From contig JASJCB010000022.1 of NCBI GenBank assembly GCA_030066195.1, forward strand, positions 1 through 62,716: 62,716 nucleotides of DNA. The letters are read 5' to 3'. The first letter of the stretch is position 1; each line of letters starts with the position of its first letter. The notes under the pieces were generated by a model. That model saw only the letters and a program-made list of their open reading frames with translations, was not told the origin of the DNA and did not search any database. Positions 27,201 through 35,057 of the stretch are shown one piece after another. The position numbers and the translations under genes were made by a program. The DNA comes from Acidobacteriota bacterium. Its GTDB lineage: Bacteria > Acidobacteriota > Holophagae > Acanthopleuribacterales > Acanthopleuribacteraceae.

Positions 27201-27370
27201 CTGGTGATTCGATACTCCTGGCGGAAGGCGGCTCGCATGGCCTCCGTGGGCGCCTCTCTCAACTGTTTCAGGATGACCTGATCGCCCTCGTCATCCGGCG
27301 TTCTGAATACACGGGTGGATGCACTTTTGTAGAGCAGTTCTTTCTGCATGATACGAGCCGGTTCAGTCAT
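21272..27370 (-). CDS. Giant hybrid Ser/Thr kinase-AAA-GAF-PAS-histidine kinase
   Basis: This 2032-aa multi-sensor signalling protein has its domains in this order. The N-terminal Hanks-type kinase (about 10-270) has HKDINPTNIV and DMG instead of the usual DFG, plus LHYLSPEQTGRINR. An AAA ATPase (about 300-600) has Walker A SGEAGIGKS and Walker B-like TLFLDNLHRAD. Long helical TPR-like repeats run to about 1280. A GAF domain follows (about 1300-1450), then two PAS domains near 1475 and 1630. The histidine kinase has phospho-acceptor GVAHEIRNPLNFI (about 1785), N-box INLVNNALDAV, G1 DNGTGIAP and G2 GMGLALCYD. No receiver domain is present. ATG 27370 has AAGGA 10 nt upstream; an ATG 33 bp earlier lacks a ribosome-binding site. 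This HstK-like layout is typical of cyanobacteria, Myxococcota and Acidobacteria. The ligand and the partner regulator are unknown. Confidence 0.9.
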   Translation of the reverse strand: MTEPARIMQKELLYKSASTRVFRTPDDEGDQVILKQLREAPTEAMRAAFRQEYRITRAVRSEGVVRALDLRNERDTLVMVLEDFGAVDLDHWIRETGCLDPDRFLALAVRLVKALEDIHRAGYIHKDINPTNIVINPNTGQVKIIDMGIACRVSRETAEFNAVLEGTLHYLSPEQTGRINRLVDYRSDFYALGATFYFLLAGRPPFQTDKPMELIHCHLAVQPRRPELEENQFPEMIWEIIAKLTAKDVEDRYQTTTGILADLEDCTRQWQAGSGINKFRLGLHDNTGRLRIPQKVYGRTTESGILTNALEETSETWAVNEPPLVMLISGEAGIGKSVLVRELQKDVYARRGYFAAGKYTVDGRHTPYSGLIAAARNLISLLLTEGEDQLASWRERFQRRLGANLAMAVNTIPELGHLLGGLSGIRGTLEWNDSFLIKILEAMAENNRPFTLFLDNLHRADSASLRLLVRIARQPNLGCCMIIGSFNDVGLDAKHPLIQLAREKGKPGTRIRTLPMEPLSPELTVALISGILDTPTGDCIELGWAVYPKTRGNPFHTINLMASLYDNGDLYFDRQENRWRYVEQAVKDMHPGDHALGFMTARLEKLPKTTLDLLKPAACMRGIFPLSQLQDISGVDEDTCLQRLKTALDEGFIAAVSGLAGESNCNIRFRFVHERYREVIYSMIPAQERASRHLKLGRYLVAHKVVDVDELVRHFNRAGDLITSREERILKAGFNLEAALKTLGNSLHTAAEYLEEGIRSISYPDPWEIDQALAFRLHMELASARYHLGNIDGAAEIRDELAAHTADEVQELQVATLKVRHLTLVSQYARAYELGRELLERTGILLPGLNDLSGAEAQIREAASLFKEHGTAGLEGAPPSGNHRLSAALNLMAALAASVYVLNRRLWWCLVASAVKLIYRYRLVKYAGYFLVSFGRILMDHGFSSTTGAALGKLAMALSNRFEDNEQKGMTCMMYGWVLSLEEPLGKADDVLVDGYRAACQGGDFQYSGYLLTALFINRLQRGVHLTEMKTGLANALDEVKGIGNELAVKLLGRMAVTVSAFTDKGAKPGFLMKASDDAFEARVDTGEWFRCLALLHFGYYELALKLVVDMRPHLASLGSGYGQTYVYFMDGFLNAVLSGHTEVRGIDPTVIPRAQDILAERAAKCPSNYAHLHQFMTAEVACQEGRRWEAVEAFEKAVALAAENGFHQDQALAQLRFAQYWEEQGRHAYARHHFAEAHAAYSRWGAANLVTRMEQRYPWLSGHLASRLETRPTSEDHSSLDLISVLKAAGAISGFVDLDTLLGNMMQILVENAGARRSFLILERNGPPEIAAFGAVEDGKIVGRRHDQLLDDQAPVPVSLIRYVMRTGKTLTLGDARTNPMFANDPYVRMHAPKSIFCLALPPRKHFTGVLYLENDMVTNAFTGERREVMRVLLSQASISLENAFLHDDLTHQVANRKKAEIALDESEERFSLFMKHLPGFAFMKDENHRFLYLNEAFDRLYGTNRNRLIGKSVFELTTPEEARSVVESDDVVLRSGKVLEMVEDMISLDGKASYYLTTKFPIPRAGKSPILGSISVDITQLKKVEEELKKAREELEERVVTRTSDLHKANQLLSSVIDHIPISIFWKDLNSVYQGCNANFAREALKEGKPADVIGKTDFDMYDREDVARAFQVLDREVINAGKPLLNKEENRTSADHKITLLTSKVPLRNQAGEVTGVLGIYLDITERKRLEENEIRRRKELDEKNRELEKVNKEILLAQERLIIQEKMASLGTMAAGVAHEIRNPLNFIQNMASICVELVTELREPLLASADRLADEDREEILAILGDLENNTAIINKHGKRAGLIVQSINQLAGGSSGKPQEIDINALVSEYTELAEKGKRDSQALIQRYLDERSGRLRVIPHDLGRVIINLVNNALDAVKTRSDHQPEHQGIVKVSTTRNGDHLAIRVRDNGTGIAPEYRSHIFEPLFTTKPSGQGNIGMGLALCYDIVVQEHGGELNVSSEVDEFTEFTIKLPLTGIEIKENLESP

Positions 27371-27717
27371 CCAATACAATTCCTTTTCTGGTGAACCCGG
27401 CATAACTGGTCAGGGTTCCACCGCATTTTTTATATGCCAACCAGGATCGGGCGTAACAGGCACGGTGGGTTTCTTGGGTGTGTGGAGAGGAAAAATTCCG
27501 GCCCCTGATCCTATTCTTCGTTATTTTACATCACTTTCTTAAATCTTGCCTAGAGATACTCATGCAAAGATGTGTAATTAATAGACGGTGCTAAAATAAA
27601 ATACTGACTATGACATTTAACTCGGCAGCTTTACAGTGAAAAATAATCCGATCTCATGAATTGCGTAATTCTGTTCGATAGGGAATGAAGATAAGTGTCT
27701 TCGTAGGAGGAACCTGA
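27371..27717. promoter_or_regulatory. Divergent spacer between two giant kinase genes
   Basis: This is a 347-bp AT-rich spacer (strikingly lower GC than the flanking genes) from which both giant kinase genes diverge. No strong consensus -35/-10 pair could be fixed. Several T/A-rich stretches near 27525-27665 are candidate promoters. No gene, repeat or riboswitch is seen. Confidence 0.4.
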
Positions 27718-30700
27718 TTGACCGGAAAGCCCGCCTTTGAACTGAGCGGCTACGAAATCAAAGAGAGGATTCATCTGGGCAGCCGGACACGGGTTTTCCG
27801 CGCCCGGCGGTTGAGAGACGGCATGCAGGTGATCATCAAAACGCCCGCCTCCCAGGTGCCTGGCAACAGCGAACTGCGCCGCCTCCGCCGTGAGTTCTCC
27901 TTGGGCTGTGTTATGAAGCACGCCCACGTGGTCCGTTACGAATCACTGGAAAATGCCGGTGACAGTATGGCTCTGGTCATGGAAGACTACGGCGGCGAAT
28001 CCCTGAAACGCCTCATGCCGAAGTACGGTTACACCCTTACCAGTTTCCTCAACCTGGCCTTGCAGATTGCCAAGGGCCTCAGCGCCGTCCACGAGGGCCG
28101 CATTGTTCACAAAGATATCAAAACCAGTAATATCCTGCTGAACTCCGCCACCGGCAATGTCAAGATCACCGACTTCGGCATCTCCACCGAGTTAAGCGAG
28201 GAATACCGTACCGCTACCGGTGTCAGCGGCTTGGAAGGCACCCTGGCTTATATTTCTCCTGAGCAGACCGGCCGCATGAATCGACCCATCGACTACCGTA
28301 CTGATTTCTACTCCCTGGGCGTTACTTATTACGAACTGCTCACCGGCCGCCTGCCCTTCCAAGCCGACGACCCCCTGGAACTGGTTCATTGTCACATCGC
28401 CCGCTCGCCGACACCCATCCGCGATATCAAACCCGAGATCCCCGAACAAATGGCCGGAATTATTGGTCGCCTGCTGGAAAAGGACGCGGAGGAACGCTAT
28501 CAAAGCGCCAACGGCCTGATCGCCGATCTAACCCGCTGCCTTACCGAACTGAACCAGAATGGACACATCTCCCGCTTTCCTCTCGGCGAACACGATTTTT
28601 CCGACCAGTTCCAAGTGCCCCACAAATTATACGGCCGGGAAAGGGAGACCCGACAGCTCACGGAGGCCTTTGAGCGGTCTTTGCAGGGCGAACGCGAAAT
28701 GCTGTGTGTAACCGGGTACGCGGGCATCGGCAAGTCGGCCCTGGTTCACGAGGTGCTGAAACCCGTGACCGGGCACCAGGGCTTTTTCATCACCGGTAAG
28801 TTCGACCAGTTGAACCGGAATATTCCCTACAGCGCCTTTGGCCCGGCCTTTCGCGGTTTAGTCCGCCAACTTCTCGGCGAAAGCGACGCGGTTATCAGGT
28901 CCTGGCGGGAGAAACTCTACAAGGCGTTGGGTCCCAATGCCGGAGTCTTGTCCGGCGTGATTCCCGACCTTGCGCTGATCATGGGAGAAAACATCCACAC
29001 CGAAGAATCCGAGGCCGTGGACCCGAGAATCCGCTTTCGGCTGGTCTTTCGCGACTTCGTGGCTGCTTTTGCCACGTCCGAGCACCCGCTGGTGTTGTTC
29101 CTGGACGACCTTCAGTGGGCCGACGCGGCATCGTTGGAATTGTTGGAATTGATCCTCTCCGACCGTTCGATCGGGTACTTCCTGCTGATCGGCTCCTACC
29201 GGGACAACGAGGTCAACCCCGGACACCCGTTGATCATGGCCCTGGAGGGTCTGGAGAAAAAAGGCATCCTTTTGGAAGAATTACATCTGGAACCCCTGGA
29301 AATTGCGGATCTGGAGCAACTGGTCGCCGATACCCTGCGCTGTCCCAGGGCAACCGCGAGACCCCTGACCCGAATGGTATTCGAAAAAACCCATGGCAAT
29401 CCCTTCTTCTCCTTCGAACTGCTGAAGGATCTCCATCGACGCGGACTGTTGAAACTGGACACGGACCGGGGTCAATGGATTTGGAACGCCGATGAAGTGC
29501 GCCGCGTCGATGTCTCGGAGAATGTCGTATCCTTTCTGGTCAATCGCATTCGGCAGTTACCCAAGGGCACTCAGGATGCCCTCAAACACGCCGCCTGCAT
29601 TGGTGACTCCTTCGATCTCCGAGCGCTCAGCCACATCTTGGGCAAGGCCCTGGCTCGAGTTGCCGCCGATCTTTGGCCGGCGCTCCACGAGGGCATTCTC
29701 ATCCCTCTGGACGATGCCTACCGGCTGTTGGAGCCTACCCCCGACAGCCTGGATCTGAAACTGGAAGGACTGGATGTCAGTTACCGCTTTCATCACGATC
29801 GGGTCCAGCAGGCTGCCTACGCCCTGATCGATTCGGACCATCGCCGCCAGGTCCACCTGAAAATAGGCCGGACGATGCTGGAAAGCTGGGATCGGAACTC
29901 GCCGAAACAAAGCGTCATCGATCTGGTCTACCATCTGAATGAAGGCCGCGACCTTTTGCAAGATAAGGAGGAAAGACTCAACCTGGCAAGACTCAATCTT
30001 AGGGCGGGCAACAAGGCGGTTGCCTCGGTGGCCTACAAAACGGCCCTGACCTACTTCCAAATCTCGGAGTCTCTATTGCCCGAAAACGCCTGGCCGGAAC
30101 ATTACCCCCTTGTCTATGAATTGAAGCGATCCTATGCGGAATGCGCCTACCTGAGCGGACGCATTGAACTGGCTGAATCCCTGTGCCGGGAACTTCTGAA
30201 ACACGGTAAAACGGAACTGGAAAAGGTCGATATCTACGAGATGCAGATGGTCCAGTACACTACGGTCAACAAGTGGAATGAAGCCGTGAACGCCGGTTTA
30301 AAGGGCCTTACGCTGCTGGGGTTCAACCTTCCCGAAAATCCGGGAACCCTGTCGCTGCTGCGGGAAGTGGCGATAATCAAGTGGTGGACCCGTTCGGGCA
30401 ACATCGAAAGGCTGGCCGATCGCCCGCTCATTACCGACTCGCGTATCCGCGCCGTCCTCAACCTGCTGATGCGCCTCGCCTTGCCCACCTACTTCGGGCA
30501 ACGCACCAAACTCTACGGCCTGAGTGTTCTGAAACGCGTCACTCTTTCCCTGCGTCACGGCAACAGCCCTGAAACCTCCCATGCTTTCATGACCTACGGG
30601 GTTTTGCTGATCGCCTTTCGCGAAAAATACCGGGAGGCTGCCAAATACGGAGACCTGGCCCTGGAGTTGAACGAGCGCTTTCAATATCCGTCGCTTCGCA

Positions 30701-33225
30701 GCAAGGTCTTCTTCATCTACGGTTTCCTCATTCATTCCTGGACGCACCACAGAAACTCCATGCAAAACTGGTTGGAAAAGGCCGTCGAGGCCGGCGTTCA
30801 GTCCGGCGATCTGCTTTATTCCTCCTTAGCCGCGGTCCAACTGTCGATTTGGCTGCCCCAACCTGATCTGGAGACGGGGCTGAAGATGGGCGAACGCACT
30901 CTTTCCCTTCTGGCCGACAGCCCGTATCTCTATCTCAGTGAACAGGCAACTGTAGCCCAGCAGTTCCGCCTCGCCCTCATGGGTCGAACCTACGATCTAC
31001 TCTCTTTCGACGACGATCAATTCCAGGAGACTTCCTGGGTGGAAGAAGTCACGGCCAACCAGGGCTCTACCAGCCTGGAAACCTATCATCAATTCAAGGC
31101 GAGATTGGCCTTTATCTACGACGACGGCGAAACGGCCGAGAAACATATCCACCAGGCGGAAGCCCTTCTGAGTTCGGTTATGGGCACTCCATTGATCGGC
31201 GAATTCCATTTCTACCGGTTCCTGATTTCGGCTCGGCAGTTCGGCATCATGCCCCAAGCCGGCAAGCGCCGGGCCCTGAAACATATGAAAAAGGATCTGA
31301 AAAAGGTTCGTCGTTGGGCAGAACTCTGCCGTGACAATCACTTGCACCGTCAATACCTGATGGAGGCCGAAGCGGCCCGACTGAAGGGCGAGACAATAGA
31401 GGCCGCCACCCTTTACCAAAAAGCGATCAACGAGGCCAACCGCAACGCCTACCGCGACGAGGAAGCCCTGGCCACCCTGGTCGCCTACCGCTTCTATACC
31501 GCCGTGAATCAGGACCGGGTCGCCTCGGTTTTCCTCAGCGACGCCGTCCGTCTCTACGCCCGTTACGGCGCCGTCGGTGCGGCCGGGTGGCTCCGCGAAT
31601 TGGAAGGCGGCCTCAGCATGGTCACCTCCTTCGATTCGTTCATCAGCACCTGGAGCACTCATACAACCTCCAAAGAAACCACCCTGCCGGAAAGCACTCA
31701 TGAGACGAGTCGCTCCACAACCGGCACCGGTGGTTCTTCCCAAGACCAGGTGTTAGACCTGGCCACGGTGGTCAAATCCTCCCTGGCCATCTCCAGCGAA
31801 ATGGACTACGAACAACTGCTGGCCAAGATAATGGACATCATCCTGGAATGCGCGGGTGCCCAACGGGGTATTCTGATTCTCCAGGAACGCGGCGATATGG
31901 TGATTCGCGCCATCGCCGGGACCGACGGCGGTCGACCCGATTTGGAAGCGCGGCCCATGGACAAATACAACAACCTGCCGCGCAAACTGGTGCGTTACAC
32001 CTTCCGCAAGGGACGCACCCTGGTTACCCATAACGCCGCTGAAGACGCCACCTTCGGCAACGACCGCTATATCCGCGAGGCCGGGGTGAAATCGATCTTG
32101 TGCACCCCCATCCGCCACAAGGACCGCATGGCGGGCGTGCTCTACCTGGAAAACAACCTGGTGGACCACGTCTTCACCGAGGACCGGGTGGAACTGCTGC
32201 ACCTGCTCTTCTCTCAGGCGGCCATCTCCCTGGAAAACGCCCGCCTGCTGGCGGAGTCGCGCACCACCGAGGCCGAGGTCCGCAAATTGAACGACGAACT
32301 GGCCGTACTGAACGCGCAATTGGAAGAACGCGTGCGCGACCGCACCGCCGAGTTGAAGCGCGCCCGCGACGAACTGGTAGAACAGGCGCACCAGGCGGGT
32401 ATGGCCGACATCGCCACCTCGGTTCTGCATAACGTGGGCAACATCCTCAACAGCGTCATCACCAGTTGCCAACTGATCCAGGATACGGTCAACTCCTCAA
32501 AAATGGACGGATTGTACCGCGCCAACGCCCTGCTGCGCATGAATATGGACCGCTTGGACCGCTTCATCCTGGAAGACCCCAAGGGCAGGGACCTGATGAC
32601 CTATTACCTGCGCTTCGACGAACACTGGACCCGGGAAAAGAACCTGCTCAACGACAACGTCCTGCGCCTGGCCGAAAAGATAGACTCCATCCGCGAGGTC
32701 ATCCGCGAGCAGCAGACACACGCGGCCAAGGGTTTCCAGAGCGAGGAATTATACCTTCAAGAGGTGGTAGAGGAAGCCGTCAACGTGCTGGGCACCTCGC
32801 TGACGCGCCAAAACATCCGCATCAAACAAAAATACGGGAACCTGCCCACGCTGTTCCTGCCTAAAAACAAACTGCTGCACCTGATGATCAATCTCTTCAA
32901 AAACGCCAAGGAGGCCATGGCCGCCTGCCTGCCCAACAAACGGATCATCCGAATAGAGGCGGACAGTGACGGCGACACGGTAACCTTGAGGGTCAGCGAT
33001 TCAGGCGAGGGCATTCCACGGGAACACCTGGAGCAGATTTTCACCTTCGGCTTCACGACAAAAGAGGATGGCCACGGCTTCGGTCTGCACACCTGCGCCA
33101 ACAGCATGACGGAAATGGGCGGCGCTATTCTGGTAGAAAGCGAAGGAGTCGGCAAAGGGGCAACCTTCATCATGACCTTCCCGGTAAAACAAGAAGAAGC
33201 CGCAGCAGTAAACCAGGAAAACTAA
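27718..33225 (+). CDS. Giant hybrid Ser/Thr kinase-AAA-GAF-histidine kinase
   Basis: This 1835-aa protein has the same kind of layout as its divergent neighbour. The Ser/Thr kinase (about 8-270) has intact HKDIKTSNILL and DFGIS. The AAA ATPase has Walker A GYAGIGKSALVHE (about 334) and Walker B-like LVLFLDDLQWAD (about 460). A long helical repeat region follows to about 1300 and a GAF domain (about 1340-1510). A short coiled coil (ELNAQLEERVRDR region) leads to a histidine-kinase module of the LHNVGNILNS type (His about 1569) rather than the usual H-E-x-x-N-P. The ATPase domain has MINLFKNAKEAM, DSGEGIP and GFGLHTCANSM. No PAS domain is seen, unlike the neighbour. The start is TTG, with AGGAGG at 27705-27710 and 7-nt spacing. 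A tandem-repeat block begins 6 bp after the stop codon. Confidence 0.92.
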   Translation: MTGKPAFELSGYEIKERIHLGSRTRVFRARRLRDGMQVIIKTPASQVPGNSELRRLRREFSLGCVMKHAHVVRYESLENAGDSMALVMEDYGGESLKRLMPKYGYTLTSFLNLALQIAKGLSAVHEGRIVHKDIKTSNILLNSATGNVKITDFGISTELSEEYRTATGVSGLEGTLAYISPEQTGRMNRPIDYRTDFYSLGVTYYELLTGRLPFQADDPLELVHCHIARSPTPIRDIKPEIPEQMAGIIGRLLEKDAEERYQSANGLIADLTRCLTELNQNGHISRFPLGEHDFSDQFQVPHKLYGRERETRQLTEAFERSLQGEREMLCVTGYAGIGKSALVHEVLKPVTGHQGFFITGKFDQLNRNIPYSAFGPAFRGLVRQLLGESDAVIRSWREKLYKALGPNAGVLSGVIPDLALIMGENIHTEESEAVDPRIRFRLVFRDFVAAFATSEHPLVLFLDDLQWADAASLELLELILSDRSIGYFLLIGSYRDNEVNPGHPLIMALEGLEKKGILLEELHLEPLEIADLEQLVADTLRCPRATARPLTRMVFEKTHGNPFFSFELLKDLHRRGLLKLDTDRGQWIWNADEVRRVDVSENVVSFLVNRIRQLPKGTQDALKHAACIGDSFDLRALSHILGKALARVAADLWPALHEGILIPLDDAYRLLEPTPDSLDLKLEGLDVSYRFHHDRVQQAAYALIDSDHRRQVHLKIGRTMLESWDRNSPKQSVIDLVYHLNEGRDLLQDKEERLNLARLNLRAGNKAVASVAYKTALTYFQISESLLPENAWPEHYPLVYELKRSYAECAYLSGRIELAESLCRELLKHGKTELEKVDIYEMQMVQYTTVNKWNEAVNAGLKGLTLLGFNLPENPGTLSLLREVAIIKWWTRSGNIERLADRPLITDSRIRAVLNLLMRLALPTYFGQRTKLYGLSVLKRVTLSLRHGNSPETSHAFMTYGVLLIAFREKYREAAKYGDLALELNERFQYPSLRSKVFFIYGFLIHSWTHHRNSMQNWLEKAVEAGVQSGDLLYSSLAAVQLSIWLPQPDLETGLKMGERTLSLLADSPYLYLSEQATVAQQFRLALMGRTYDLLSFDDDQFQETSWVEEVTANQGSTSLETYHQFKARLAFIYDDGETAEKHIHQAEALLSSVMGTPLIGEFHFYRFLISARQFGIMPQAGKRRALKHMKKDLKKVRRWAELCRDNHLHRQYLMEAEAARLKGETIEAATLYQKAINEANRNAYRDEEALATLVAYRFYTAVNQDRVASVFLSDAVRLYARYGAVGAAGWLRELEGGLSMVTSFDSFISTWSTHTTSKETTLPESTHETSRSTTGTGGSSQDQVLDLATVVKSSLAISSEMDYEQLLAKIMDIILECAGAQRGILILQERGDMVIRAIAGTDGGRPDLEARPMDKYNNLPRKLVRYTFRKGRTLVTHNAAEDATFGNDRYIREAGVKSILCTPIRHKDRMAGVLYLENNLVDHVFTEDRVELLHLLFSQAAISLENARLLAESRTTEAEVRKLNDELAVLNAQLEERVRDRTAELKRARDELVEQAHQAGMADIATSVLHNVGNILNSVITSCQLIQDTVNSSKMDGLYRANALLRMNMDRLDRFILEDPKGRDLMTYYLRFDEHWTREKNLLNDNVLRLAEKIDSIREVIREQQTHAAKGFQSEELYLQEVVEEAVNVLGTSLTRQNIRIKQKYGNLPTLFLPKNKLLHLMINLFKNAKEAMAACLPNKRIIRIEADSDGDTVTLRVSDSGEGIPREHLEQIFTFGFTTKEDGHGFGLHTCANSMTEMGGAILVESEGVGKGATFIMTFPVKQEEAAAVNQEN

Positions 33226-33585
33226 ACCCTCTTGCTCGAAGCAGGTTCGGTTAAAGCGCTTGCTCGAAGCAGGTTCGGTTAAAAACGCTTGCTCGAAGCA
33301 GGTTCGGTTAACGCTTGCTCGAAGCAGGTTCGGTTAACTTGCTCGAAGCGCTTGCTCGAAGCAGGTTCGGTTAAAGGGTTTGAATTATTTAACTTGAGAG
33401 ATCGCATGCCGGTTTGGCTTTTTATTCACAGTTATTCCGTTGCCGATATTTCACTTTGCTGCTTCTTTATCCTGCGTTTTGACCTGGTTTGGACAGATTC
33501 GAGATGTCTTCGGCCATAAAGCAGCCGAATTTGGACGCACCGATATCCACTTGACTTTAGGAACTGAATTGGCGCACCTTCCGGC
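33226..33585. other. Gap between giant kinase and transposase
   Basis: This gap holds the tandem repeat block at 33231-33375. From 33376 to 33585 I see no gene, terminator or repeat; open frames there are short and not supported by ribosome-binding sites. Confidence 0.5.
33231..33375. repeat. Tandem repeat, five complete copies and one truncated
   Basis: The unit GCTTGCTCGAAGCAGGTTCG plus GTTAA is repeated with 25-29 bp spacing. Copies begin near 33231, 33258, 33287 and 33313; a truncated copy sits at 33338-33349 and a last full copy at 33350-33374. Each unit holds two overlapping small inverted repeats (GCTT-GCTCG-AAGC and CGAA-GCAGG-TTCG). It starts 6 bp after the stop of the giant kinase and ends about 210 bp before the RAYT transposase stop. 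Spacer lengths vary by a few A residues. It does not look like CRISPR because the spacers are too short and not unique. Confidence 0.85.
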
Positions 33586-34476
33586 TCAGGCTGCTTCGGC
33601 CTGGTTGGGTTTTCGTCTAGGCTTCAGCGGGATCAACCAACCTGCCTCGGTGAGGGTCTTTTTGCGGAACTCTTGGGAGCCGTAGATTGGGTTAGACCAA
33701 TTGGCCGGGGCTCTGGTCTCCAGAGCTTTGTAGACGGCGCCCATGTCCAACGACCAGCCTTCGCTGGTTAGTAGGAACGGTAATTTAATGCGTTGTAAAT
33801 CCGGCTCGCGCAAGGCGACAGCCACGTAGCGTATCCAATCGACGTAGGTTTTCGCCCGAACCTCTTCTTTGAGTTGTGACAGGATGGCAATTGCCGGCCC
33901 CTTCGGTGTCTTGCCTTCATCTAATTCCCTCTTCAAGCGACCAACTGAACTGTAAGGAAAATCTGCCGGGTCCTCAACCATGGCGGCACGCACTGGGTTC
34001 ATTTCGATGTACGCCAATACTTGCAACAGCGACTGGCCGTCTTCCACCACGATATTTTTGAAGCGAGCGCCCCACAAGTGACCTTTGGTTCCTTTAATGC
34101 GATTATGCTCTACCGCCGTTCTCCGGTTGATTTCCCACATGAAGCAACTCAGGCTGGTATAGCGTTGATAAAGGTGCTTTGCCATGTAAGGTCGATAGGG
34201 CCTCGGACGGACCAGGTGCTTTTGTGCCAACTCGTAACGGCGTCGAATATCGGCTTCGTCGAAGGGCGGCTTGTTGACTTCCACACAGATGTGGCTGTGA
34301 TTGCTCATAAGGCAATAGCCGATCGGTTTGACGCAGTAGATCTCCCCATAGATTTCCAGAAGTTTGACGAAGATTTCCTTGATCTCCGGCTCTTCAAGCC
34401 AGAATATCTCTTGAGCGGTTTTGGTCATCACATGGTGATAGGATTTCTCACCGGGTGGGTCAAGTCGTCGGGGCAT
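33586..34476 (-). CDS. REP-associated tyrosine transposase (Y1/HUH family)
   Basis: This 296-aa protein belongs to the IS200-like Y1 transposase family, REP-associated branch (RAYT). HUH-type histidines are in LMSNHSHICVE and the conserved YIEMNPVRAAMV contains the catalytic tyrosine neighbourhood. KGHLWGARFKNIVVED is another family block. Such enzymes nick and join single-stranded DNA at hairpin repeats (REPs) and are usually domesticated, not self-mobile. Here three different repeat families lie on both sides (33231-33375, 34617-34925, 35058-35337), as expected for a RAYT locus. Start ATG 34476 is chosen because GAGG lies 6 nt upstream, and homologues commonly begin MPRR; the frame continues to 34542 without a ribosome-binding site. 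The C-terminal about 100 residues are an extension over minimal Y1 proteins. Confidence 0.87.
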   Translation of the reverse strand: MPRRLDPPGEKSYHHVMTKTAQEIFWLEEPEIKEIFVKLLEIYGEIYCVKPIGYCLMSNHSHICVEVNKPPFDEADIRRRYELAQKHLVRPRPYRPYMAKHLYQRYTSLSCFMWEINRRTAVEHNRIKGTKGHLWGARFKNIVVEDGQSLLQVLAYIEMNPVRAAMVEDPADFPYSSVGRLKRELDEGKTPKGPAIAILSQLKEEVRAKTYVDWIRYVAVALREPDLQRIKLPFLLTSEGWSLDMGAVYKALETRAPANWSNPIYGSQEFRKKTLTEAGWLIPLKPRRKPNQAEAA

Positions 34477-34616
34477 GGAAAACCTCGAATCAGAAGATAG
34501 CGGCTTACCGATTACCAAAGATAGAAGGGACAGCCGCTTCACTTAGTCTACGTTAGGTAACTGCCAGTTTGCCAGGGGTTTTTGCAAAAACAAGGAGTGA
34601 GGACTCTTCACCGTCT

Positions 34617-34925
34617 CAAGGAAATGGTGGAATGTCGCCGGGCAAAATGGCAATATGTTTACTTGGAGCCTCTTACCCGTACCTGGAAGTTATTTTTCTT
34701 TTTTTTGTACAAGGAAATGGTGGAATGTCGCCGGGCAAAATGGCAACATGTTTAATTGGAGCCTCTTAACCGTACCTGGAACCCCGCCTGCTTCAAGGAA
34801 ATGGTGGAATGTCGCCGGGCAAAATGGCAACATGTTTACTTGGAGCCTCTTACCCGTACCTGGAAGTTATTTTTTTTTCTTGGAGCCCCTTACCCGTACC
34901 TGGAAGTTATTTTTTCTTTGGAGCT
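34617..34925. repeat. 84-93-bp direct repeat, three copies plus two fragments
   Basis: Full copies begin at 34617, 34710 and 34794. Each starts CAAGGAAATGGTGGAATGTC and ends with TACCTGGAAG followed by a T-rich tail. A fourth partial copy covers 34879-34915 and a fifth fragment lies at 34917-34926. Inside a unit, ATGTCGCC and GGCAACAT form an 8-bp arm pair with one mismatch around GGGCAAAAT. Copies 2 and 3 keep the ACAT arm; copy 1 has ATAT. The block lies 140 bp upstream of the RAYT start, so it is a likely target or product of that enzyme. Confidence 0.85.
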
Positions 34926-35057
34926 ACGTGACCTTAGTAACTTGTCGGTTTCAAATGGGCGTGATTCAAGGCCGGGCTTAAATTGTTTTTAAGTTGTCGG
35001 TAAGGGCCGGCAGAGGCCCGTTCCCAGTTGTCATAAGTTGTCCCCATAAACTGAGTG

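Noticed and set aside
33231..33375. CRISPR array
   Set aside because: The repeat units are almost contiguous, spacers are only 1-5 bp and not unique, and no cas gene is present.
34569..34992. Small proteins with NGGMSPGKMA repeats
   Set aside because: These are translations of the non-coding direct repeat; frames differ between copies and no start signal is seen.
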